A stretch of 15,013 bases of DNA from Clostridiales bacterium UBA3259 (GTDB taxonomy: Bacteria > Bacillota_A > Clostridia > Oscillospirales > Oscillospiraceae). The notes below the pieces were generated by a model. That model did not search any database, had not been told where the DNA came from, and saw only the letters and a program-made list of their open reading frames with translations. Location: contig DEUP01000007.1 of assembly GCA_002362625.1 (NCBI GenBank), forward strand, positions 1,164 to 16,176. Direction: 5' to 3'. Position 1 is the first letter of the stretch, and every line of letters starts with the position of its first letter. This document shows positions 1-4,709 of the stretch, one piece after another. The position numbers and the translations under genes were made by a program.

Positions 1-1249
1 ATTTGCCGCAGGCAAGGGTCAGTACCGCTGTATCCGCAGGCGTTTGCTTGACAAATTCGGTGTAGTAATTCCGTCCGGTGCGGGCACCGTCGCAGCCACC
101 CACCAGGAAAATGTGCTTCAGCGCACCGTTTTTTACCGCACCAATGATGGTATCTGCTACCGAAAGCACAGCATTGTGACCAAAGCCGGTGGTAAGACTG
201 GTTCCTCCGTTGATTCCGGGGAAGGTTCGGTCAGTGTCAAATCCTCCCAGCGCTAGGGCTTTCTCAATGACGGGGGCGAAGTCCTTTCCTTCGCCAATGT
301 GGGCAATACCAGGGAAGGATACTACCTCAGTGGTGAATACCCGGTCGGCATAGCTGGCTTTGGGCGGCATCAGGCAGTTGGTGGTAAATAGAATGGGAGC
401 GGGAAGGTTCGCAAATTCCTTCTGCTGATTCTGCCATGCTGTGCCGAAATTGCCCTTTAGGTGGGGATACTTTTTTAGTTCGGGATAGGCGTGAGCAGGG
501 AGCATTTCGCCGTGGGTGTAGACGTTGATTCCTTTTCCTTCCGTCTGCTCAAGCAGAATCTTCAAATCCCGCAGGTCGTGGCCGGTAATGACAATGAAGG
601 GCCCTTTCTCCACAGTCAGGGGTACGGCGGTGGGGACAGGGTGGCCGTAGGTTTCGGTGTTGGCCTTGTCCAGCAGGGCCATGCACTTAAGGTTCACTTC
701 GCCAACCTTCATGACCACTGGCAGCAGCTCCTCCATACCCCAGTCCTCACCAACGGCGAACAGACCTTCGTAGAAGAAGTGGTTTACTTCTTCATCGGTG
801 TAGCCAAGCACCATGGCGTGATAGGCGTATGCCGCCATGCCCCGCAGACCGAACAGAATCAGAGATTTGAGGGAACGGATGTCCTTGTTATCCTCCCAGA
901 GCCTGTTCATGTCATACTCCTCCGTTCGTCCGCAGGGAGAGGCGCAGGCACTGCATCCGGGAATCAGGGCGGCCTTTTCCCGGCGCACAGTTTCGATTTG
1001 CCGCAGGATGGTTTCCTCGTTGAAATTGACATTGGTCAAGGTGGTGAACAGCCCCTCGATTACAGCCCGGTGGGTGGAAGCGGTGGGGGGATTGGTGTCG
1101 GTGGCCCGGGCAAGGCCAATCAAGGCTCCGGTGAGCTGATCCTGTAAATTAGCGACGTGGGCACTTTTTCCGCAAACGCCGGCCTTGCCAACGCAGCCGC
1201 TGCATCCGGCGGTCTGCTCACACTGATAACAAAACATAGAATGATTCAT
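1..1249 (-). CDS. hcp: Hybrid cluster protein (Hcp), 3'-partial
   Basis: Hcp is a cytoplasmic iron-sulfur protein with a hybrid Fe-S-O cluster. It was annotated as hydroxylamine reductase and is now linked to NO reduction and nitrosative-stress defence. The 416 residues visible begin MNHSMFCYQCEQTAG. The N-terminal cluster cysteines are C7, C10, C19 and C26 (CX2CX8CX6C, close to the class I pattern of anaerobes), with an additional C16. Hybrid-cluster ligands recognisable by context are H224 (TGHDLRD), E248 (THGEML), C292 (TTNCLMP), C386 (GGCDGAR, the persulfide position in known Hcp) and C414 (LACGK). The remaining Cys/Glu/Lys ligands and roughly 110-130 residues lie beyond position 1. The ATG at 1249 has GGAGG seven bases upstream. 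It is the second gene of an operon, 19 bp after the ferredoxin-like gene. No frameshift is seen. The family call is very secure; the physiological substrate is inferred. Confidence 0.97.
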   Translation of the reverse strand, partial: MNHSMFCYQCEQTAGCSGCVGKAGVCGKSAHVANLQDQLTGALIGLARATDTNPPTASTHRAVIEGLFTTLTNVNFNEETILRQIETVRREKAALIPGCSACASPCGRTEEYDMNRLWEDNKDIRSLKSLILFGLRGMAAYAYHAMVLGYTDEEVNHFFYEGLFAVGEDWGMEELLPVVMKVGEVNLKCMALLDKANTETYGHPVPTAVPLTVEKGPFIVITGHDLRDLKILLEQTEGKGINVYTHGEMLPAHAYPELKKYPHLKGNFGTAWQNQQKEFANLPAPILFTTNCLMPPKASYADRVFTTEVVSFPGIAHIGEGKDFAPVIEKALALGGFDTDRTFPGINGGTSLTTGFGHNAVLSVADTIIGAVKNGALKHIFLVGGCDGARTGRNYYTEFVKQTPADTAVLTLACGK

Positions 1250-1268
1250 GGTTTTTCCTCCTGATGGG

Positions 1269-1964
1269 TTATACTCTGTCCAGAATGCGGCCGTCTGTGG
1301 AAATGGTCACTACGTTCCATGGAATGAACTTGCCGCTGACCTGAAGCGCCTTTTTCACAGCGTTTTCTATGCCGCCGCAGCAGGGCACTTCCATCCGAAC
1401 CACGGTGACGCTGCGGATGTGGTTGTGCTTCAAAATCTCGGTGAGCTTTTCGGAATAATCCACGCTGTCCAGCTTGGGGCAGCCCACCAGGGTGACATGG
1501 TCCTTGATAAAATCCTGATGGAAATTAGCATAAGCATATGCGGTACAGTCGGCAGCGACCAGAAGCTTCGCCCCGTCAAACCAGGGAGCATTCACCGGGG
1601 CCAGCTTGATCTGAACCGGCCACTGGCGAAGCTGGGACTGCTGAGGGGCGCAGACAGTTGGGGCTTCCTGACGATGGATTGCCTTTGCAGCGGAGCCGGG
1701 GCAGCCGCAGGGCAGCTTCTCTTCCTGTTTTGCTTTCGCTGCCAAAACAGCAGCTTCGTCATAGGCATCCGCCTCCCGCTCTACAAAGGAGATCGCCCCT
1801 GTAGGACAGGTGGGGAGACAATCCCCCAGACCGTCGCAGTAGTCATCACGCATGAGCTTTGCTTTGCCGTCTACCATGGCGATGGCACCCTCGTGGCAGG
1901 CTTCCGCACAGGCGCCGCAGCCAACGCATTTTTCTTCATCAATTTCAATAATTTTGCGAATCAT
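1269..1964 (-). CDS. Ferredoxin-like 4Fe-4S protein, probable Hcp redox partner
   Basis: This 231-residue protein carries an N-terminal ferredoxin domain and a Cys-containing C-terminal part. The first motif is canonical: C13, C16, C19, C23. The second has C43, C49 and C53, with Leu46 where the second ligand normally sits. This suggests a [3Fe-4S] or otherwise incomplete second cluster. Further cysteines lie at C86/C88 (LPCGCPGS), C140, C162 (GCPKLD) and C195-C196 (EVPCCGG). The start ATG at 1964 has an AGGAGG site eight bases upstream. It is the first gene of the hcp operon. Ferredoxin-like genes next to hcp are known in Desulfovibrio and clostridia (frdX) and probably supply electrons in place of the flavoprotein Hcr of enterobacteria. 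No signal peptide or membrane segment is present, so it is cytoplasmic. The electron-donor role is inferred from context. Confidence 0.9.
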   Translation of the reverse strand: MIRKIIEIDEEKCVGCGACAEACHEGAIAMVDGKAKLMRDDYCDGLGDCLPTCPTGAISFVEREADAYDEAAVLAAKAKQEEKLPCGCPGSAAKAIHRQEAPTVCAPQQSQLRQWPVQIKLAPVNAPWFDGAKLLVAADCTAYAYANFHQDFIKDHVTLVGCPKLDSVDYSEKLTEILKHNHIRSVTVVRMEVPCCGGIENAVKKALQVSGKFIPWNVVTISTDGRILDRV

Positions 1965-1984
1965 AATCGATTCCTCCTGTTTCC

Positions 1985-2013
1985 TTGACTTTATGGCCTA
2001 AGTTTACTATACT
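1985..2013 (+). promoter_or_regulatory. Promoter of the Crp/Fnr regulator gene
   Basis: TTGACT (1985-1990), a 17-bp spacer and TATACT (2008-2013) give a near-consensus sigma-A promoter, with a start near 2020. Its -10 overlaps the -10 of the divergent hcp-operon promoter (2006-2011), so the two polymerases should compete. The palindrome at 2028-2043 lies just downstream of this start, a position suited to autorepression. Confidence 0.75.
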
Positions 2014-2034
2014 GTTTCAAAAACGTATGTTGGA
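2006..2034 (-). promoter_or_regulatory. Promoter of the ferredoxin-hcp operon
   Basis: On the minus strand a TATAGT -10 (2011-2006) is separated by 17 bp from a poor -35, TCCAAC (2034-2029). The -35 hexamer lies inside the left arm of the 16-bp palindrome. A weak -35 covered by a Crp/Fnr-type site is what an activator-dependent (class II) promoter looks like. Predicted start of transcription is near 1999, leaving a leader of about 35 nt before the ferredoxin gene. Confidence 0.55.
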
Positions 2035-2043
2035 AATCCAACA
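2028..2043. promoter_or_regulatory. Perfect 16-bp palindromic operator
   Basis: TGTTGGAAATCCAACA has 7-bp arms (2028-2034 and 2037-2043) around AA. Read as GTTGG-N4-CCAAC it has the 5-4-5 layout of Crp/Fnr-family sites (compare FNR TTGAT-N4-ATCAA). It lies between the divergent regulator and the ferredoxin-hcp operon, covering the hcp -35 and sitting downstream of the regulator's start. The likely ligand is the adjacent Crp/Fnr protein; this is inference from position. Confidence 0.75.
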
Positions 2044-2054
2044 AAGGAGCGCAT

Positions 2055-2726
2055 ATGGAAGAATATTTTGAAGTTTTATCCCAATGTCCCTTATTTGCGG
2101 GAATCACGCAGCCGGAAATGGAGGGAATGCTGGGGTGTCTGGACGGAAAAATCACCGGAGTCCCCAAGGGGAATCCGGTGTTTCTGGAGGGTGACCCTGC
2201 CTGGTTTGTGGGAGTAGTTCTGTCCGGTGCTGTGCAGGTGGTTCGGGATGACTATTATGGAAATAGAAGCGTACTGACGGTGGTCACCCCTGGTGGGCTG
2301 TTTGCGGAAGCCTTTGCCTGTGCCGGGCTGGAAACCCTGCCGGTCAGCGCCATTGCCTTGCAGGAAAGTACCGTTCTTCTTCTGGATCGTCAGCGGATTC
2401 TGACCGGCTGTTCCCATGCCTGTTCCTTTCACAGCCGCATGATATACAACCTCTTGCAGGGCATTGCGCAAAAAAATCTGACGCTGACCCGGAAAATTCG
2501 CTGTATGTCCCCCAAAACCACCCGGGAAAAACTGATGGCGTTTCTTTTGGAGCAGGCGAAGCAGCAAGGAAATTCGGAATTCGTGATTCCCTATGACCGG
2601 CAGGCGCTGGCAGATTACCTGGGGGTGGAGCGCAGCGCTATGTCGGCGGAGATCGGAAAGCTGAAAAAAGCTGGGATGATTGAAAGCAATGGTTCCTGGT
2701 TTCGAATTGTGTCTCCGGACACGTAA
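2055..2726 (+). CDS. Crp/Fnr-family transcriptional regulator (HcpR-like by context)
   Basis: The protein has 223 residues, typical of the family. An N-terminal cyclic-nucleotide-binding-type beta-roll spans about residues 10-115 (CPLF at 11-14, glycine-rich turns in FLEGDPAWFVGVVLSG and TVVTPGGLFAE). A dimerisation helix covers about 125-150. A C-terminal winged helix has its helix-turn-helix near 181-203 (DRQALADYLGVERSAMSAEI). The spread cysteines (11, 28, 89, 119, 123, 150) do not reproduce FNR's N-terminal cluster motif, so FNR-style oxygen sensing is not supported; heme/NO sensing as in HcpR is possible but not visible. The ATG at 2055 follows AAAGGAG. It is divergent from ferredoxin-hcp, with a palindromic operator between them. 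Family call secure; HcpR function is inferred from neighbourhood. Confidence 0.92.
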   Translation: MEEYFEVLSQCPLFAGITQPEMEGMLGCLDGKITGVPKGNPVFLEGDPAWFVGVVLSGAVQVVRDDYYGNRSVLTVVTPGGLFAEAFACAGLETLPVSAIALQESTVLLLDRQRILTGCSHACSFHSRMIYNLLQGIAQKNLTLTRKIRCMSPKTTREKLMAFLLEQAKQQGNSEFVIPYDRQALADYLGVERSAMSAEIGKLKKAGMIESNGSWFRIVSPDT

Positions 2727-2762
2727 GCAGGCATTTTTGATTGAAAATGACAAGGAGGTCGA

Positions 2763-2993
2763 ATGGAAAGTTATATACCCTTTAAAGAGCAGCAGCGGGA
2801 GGAAGCCAGACGCACAGATCTGGCAGCATTTCTGCGGCAACAGGGGGAGGAAGTGAAGCGTTCCGGCACAGAGTTTGTCTGGCTGGATCATGGGCAGAGG
2901 GTGACCATCCGGGGTAATCTGTGGTTTCACCAGTATGAGCAGGTTGGAGGTGATGCCATCGACTTTGCCTGCCGGTTTTATGGCATGGCGTAG
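2763..2993 (+). pseudogene. N-terminal fragment of a DUF3991/CHC2-primase-like protein
   Basis: A strong AAGGAGGT site precedes an ATG, and 76 residues follow before a stop. The text (MESYIPFKEQQREEARRTDL, QGEEVKRSGTEFVW, the RGNLWF block and GGDAIDFACRFYGM) resembles the start of DUF3991/Toprim or CHC2-type primase-like proteins carried by conjugative elements and plasmids, which are normally several hundred residues long. The similarity ends at FYGMA, exactly where the coding sequence meets the 3' end of an oppositely oriented gene remnant. It is therefore probably a truncated relic rather than a real 76-residue protein, although its translation signals are intact. It lies 36 bp after the Crp/Fnr stop. 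The family assignment rests on pattern memory and is moderate. Confidence 0.6.
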
Positions 2994-3451
2994 GAATCGT
3001 TGATATCCTTGGGATTGATTCCCAGGTCGATAGCCTTCTGGGCGGTCATGAGGAAGTTGAACTTCTCAACATAGTGGTTCCAACTCTTGTCATGGCCGAT
3101 GCCACCCTCGATGTGCTTATGGAGCTTCAGCAGATCGATCTGCCATTCCTTGGTGATAACCTCACGGGTTGCAGCCTTATCCTCGGTCTTGGGGCTGTCC
3201 TTGACGGCGATGGTCTCATAGGAGAGCCGCTTGATAGCAGCCATCATGGGATCATCGGTTGCAGCGCACTCATCGAAACAGATTCCGCGAGCGAGACAGG
3301 AATACTCGTTGACGGCTTCCTCAATCGCCTTGTCAATGGCGGCGGCTTCGGCGAACTTTTTATCGAGCATAGCATCGTTATACTCTTTCACCTTGCCTTC
3401 GACGATGGTCTTGAGTTAGGCCATTCTGGCAACTTTCTCAGCTTTTGTCGT
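2978..3451 (-). pseudogene. Decayed mobile-element/phage-type small gene
   Basis: Reading on the minus strand from 3451 gives TKAEKVARMA, then a TAA stop (3418-3416), then LKTIVEGKVKEYNDAMLDKK and about 130 further codons to a TAA at 2978-2980. An AAAGGAAG site lies upstream of 3451, but the codon in start position is ACG, not ATG. A single C-to-T change would restore the start and a single T-to-G change would turn TAA into GAA. The body is charged and helical, with one Cys pair (GICFDEC). It resembles uncharacterised proteins of gut Firmicute phages and integrative elements, in which the chain seems to continue past SYAM; here it ends at the junction with the primase-like fragment. The reading frame is otherwise open, so decay is recent. 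A shorter product from GTG at 3391 cannot be excluded. Function unknown. Confidence 0.55.
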
Positions 3452-3506
3452 GATACTTACTTCCTTTCAAAGTTAATTAGGTGTACCACAAAGGGGGTCG
3501 GACGAG

Positions 3507-3522
3507 ATTGTAATATTACAAT
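3507..3522. repeat. 16-bp AT-rich perfect palindrome
   Basis: ATTGTAATATTACAAT reads identically on both strands. It lies about 55 bp upstream of the decayed minus-strand gene, at the position of an operator for that gene, and its right half overlaps the first copy of the 12-bp repeat array. It may bind a dimeric regulator or a recombination/replication protein of the former element. Confidence 0.6.
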
Positions 3523-3549
3523 GTTTATTACAATTCGTATTACAGATTG
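3514..3549 (+). repeat. Three tandem 12-bp repeats (TATTACA core)
   Basis: TATTACA occurs at 3514, 3526 and 3538, exactly 12 bp apart: TATTACAATGTT, TATTACAATTCG, TATTACAGATTG. The regular phase suggests iterons or arm-type protein-binding sites rather than chance AT-richness. Confidence 0.55.
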
Positions 3550-3550
3550 A

Positions 3551-3580
3551 TCGGGAAAGGGAGGGAAAGAGAGGGAAACG
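3551..3580 (+). repeat. Three tandem 10-bp purine repeats (GGGAAA core)
   Basis: GGGAAA occurs at 3553, 3563 and 3573, exactly 10 bp apart, in units TCGGGAAAGG, GAGGGAAAGA and GAGGGAAACG. The strand is nearly pure purine. A one-helical-turn period places all copies on the same face of the DNA. It follows directly on the 12-bp array. Function unknown. Confidence 0.55.
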
Positions 3581-3641
3581 CAAACGGATGTTCTCGAACG
3601 ACTGTTTAGTTATTGCTGGATTTTTGTTTATATATAACAAA

Positions 3642-3667
3642 AAAGTCGTCCTAAACTGGACGACTTT
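3642..3667 (-). terminator. Terminator of the tRNA operon
   Basis: A 10-bp stem (AAAGTCGTCC, 3642-3651, with its complement 3658-3667) encloses a 6-nt loop. Read on the minus strand it is followed by a run of six T (3644-3639). It lies 10 bp after the CCA end of tRNA-Trp. Confidence 0.85.
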
Positions 3668-3677
3668 CTGTAAATTG

Positions 3678-3753
<76 letters not shown>

Positions 3754-3789
3754 GTATCCATATTCGAAAAGGCGAAGACCTGTAAAATC

Positions 3790-3866
3790 TGGTGGGCCTT
3801 CAGGGACTTGAACCCGGGACGATCCGGTTATGAGCCGGAGGCTCTGACCAACTGAGCTAAAGGCCC
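3790..3866 (-). tRNA. tRNA with CAU anticodon, probably Ile2 (otherwise elongator Met)
   Basis: The 77-nt minus-strand cloverleaf has acceptor GGGCCTT/AAGGCCC, discriminator A and an encoded CCA. The D arm is TAGCTCAGTTGGTCAGAGC. The anticodon loop CTCATAA is closed by CCGG/CCGG, and the T loop is GGTTCAAGTCC. The anticodon arm GGCTCATAACC and the CTTTAGC junction resemble Bacillus tRNA-Ile2(CAU), whose C34 is converted to lysidine by TilS, more than elongator tRNA-Met. Anticodon alone cannot separate the two. It precedes tRNA-Trp by 36 bp. Confidence 0.9.
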
Positions 3867-3896
3867 ATAGCGTGGGAGTCACTCACCACGTGAGAC

Positions 3897-3925
3897 ATTA
3901 TAGCATTGAAACATTGGCATGTCAA
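3897..3925 (-). promoter_or_regulatory. Consensus promoter of the tRNA operon
   Basis: On the minus strand a perfect TTGACA (3925-3920), a 17-bp spacer and a perfect TATAAT (3902-3897) place the start near 3890, about 24 bp before the first tRNA. Fully consensus elements fit a strong stable-RNA promoter. Confidence 0.9.
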
Positions 3926-4155
3926 GCGATTTCTACCTGAATTTTTTCATCCTTAATCCTGCATGATTTTGGGGAGATACACAGGTTGGCTCAGACCCCT
4001 CCGGGCTTTTTAAAGGAAAAGCATAGCGTAAATTGCAGAGGCAAAAGTCAAAATTGCATGAAATAATGGGTGTTCTCTGAGTATGGACGGATGTTCATGT
4101 ACAAAAGTCACAAAATGACGCTTTATTTTGCTAAATTATTAGGAAACTTAGTGCG
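3926..4155. other. AT-rich intergenic stretch without a gene
   Basis: No supportable ORF is present. Apart from a short CCC-CTCC-GGG stem followed by a T-run near 3995-4010 (a possible weak terminator on the plus strand), I see nothing functional here. It separates the divergent tRNA promoter from the tandem promoters ahead of oppA. Confidence 0.4.
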
Positions 4156-4184
4156 TTGAAAATGAAGTCCATTTGTTATATAAT
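4156..4184 (+). promoter_or_regulatory. Upstream tandem promoter P1
   Basis: TTGAAA (4156-4161), 17 bp, and a perfect TATAAT (4179-4184) put the start near 4191. The RNA would begin immediately before the folded segment at 4194-4293, about 520 nt from oppA. Confidence 0.75.
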
Positions 4185-4190
4185 TTATAC

Positions 4191-4345
4191 AAAGGAAACG
4201 GAAGATACCGGGTATATTCCATCCGGTTCTCCGCCGAGTACGGTTTCCTGGATGTAGGCTGCCGGCCCCGGAAAGAGGTTTTTGGGCGCCGGGAAAAGAT
4301 TTGCCTGTTGTGGACATTTGTCTGTGTGCAAAAAGCACAATTATG
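4191..4345 (+). ncRNA. Putative structured RNA or distal leader
   Basis: Directly after promoter P1, GGAAAC (4194-4199) pairs with GTTTCC (4243-4248). Within it GGA-A-GA (4200-4205) pairs with TCTCC (4228-4232) and ACCGG (4207-4211) with CCGGT (4223-4227), making one long interrupted hairpin. A second stem pairs CCGGC (4262-4266) with GCCGG (4288-4292), extended by CCC/GGG. A small stem TGTGC/GCACA with an A5 loop lies near 4328-4342. There is no convincing T-run, so the RNA may continue into the oppA leader. It matches no RNA family I can recognise; 6S, SRP, tmRNA, RNase P and common riboswitches were considered. The 3' boundary is a guess. Confidence 0.3.
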
Positions 4346-4382
4346 CAAGATACAACCCGTAGAAATTCAGTGAAATGCGTTG

Positions 4383-4411
4383 TTGAAAAAAGAGACATTT
4401 TACCCTATAAT
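4383..4411 (+). promoter_or_regulatory. Proximal oppA promoter P2
   Basis: TTGAAA (4383-4388), a 17-bp spacer and TATAAT (4406-4411) have the same hexamers and spacing as P1. The start is near 4418, giving a leader of about 290 nt. A TGCGTTG block just upstream of or overlapping the -35 is shared with P1, suggesting a common activator or duplication. Confidence 0.8.
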
Positions 4412-4437
4412 AGAGAAGTAAGCTATTTATTCAATGG

Positions 4438-4568
4438 TGCCTGCTTGAAAACAGAGAAAGAAATTACATTTTGATTACTTTTTCGTTTCCTAAAGGAAAA
4501 TGAACAGAATACGCGGTACCACGAAAAAGGATCCGCAATGAATTTCCTGGAATTTTTACTTGCAGGCA
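4438..4568 (+). promoter_or_regulatory. Folded 5' leader of oppA, riboswitch-like architecture
   Basis: A 7-bp closing helix pairs TGCCTGC (4438-4444) with GCAGGCA (4562-4568) across about 130 nt. Inside it CTTTTTCG (4478-4485) pairs perfectly with CGAAAAAG (4522-4529), and TTTCC-TAAA-GGAAA (4486-4499) forms an inner hairpin. All three nest without conflict. It begins about 20 nt after the P2 start. No known riboswitch consensus was recognised, so whether it senses a ligand is speculative. Confidence 0.35.
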
Positions 4569-4600
4569 GATGATTCAAAAATGGAAAGAAAGCATAAATC

Positions 4601-4624
4601 CTTCTTCCGCGTCAGCGGGAGAAG
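4601..4624 (+). promoter_or_regulatory. 10-bp hairpin in the oppA leader
   Basis: CTTCTTCCGC, loop GTCA, then GCGGGAGAAG forms a ten-pair stem with one G-U. No T-run follows, so it is not an intrinsic terminator. A further stem, GCCCC/GGGGC near 4669-4685, lies just before the oppA ribosome binding site and could affect translation. Confidence 0.5.
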
Positions 4625-4709
4625 TGAAATATGACGCCTTGGGCGGATGGAGCCGTAAAGGCTTTGCCCCCTTACACCTGGGGCGGAAAAAATTTTGAGG
4701 AGGAAAAGT

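Noticed and set aside
491..1147. 218-codon open frame on the plus strand within hcp
   Set aside because: Shadow of hcp, whose Fe-S ligands are clear on the other strand.
3074..3550. 158-codon open frame on the plus strand opposite the decayed small gene
   Set aside because: The minus-strand reading has a ribosome binding site and a natural, charged helical composition; the plus reading runs into the repeat arrays.
4123..4398. Short open frames on both strands between the tRNAs and oppA
   Set aside because: No ribosome binding sites, biased low-similarity text, and overlap with two strong promoters and RNA stems.
4512..4522. GTGGTACCGCG on the minus strand, matching the core of the T-box motif
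   Set aside because: The leader it needs would lie inside oppA coding sequence. No complementary 3' antiterminator or terminator strand follows, and no minus-strand amino-acid gene is downstream. The bases fit the oppA leader fold instead.
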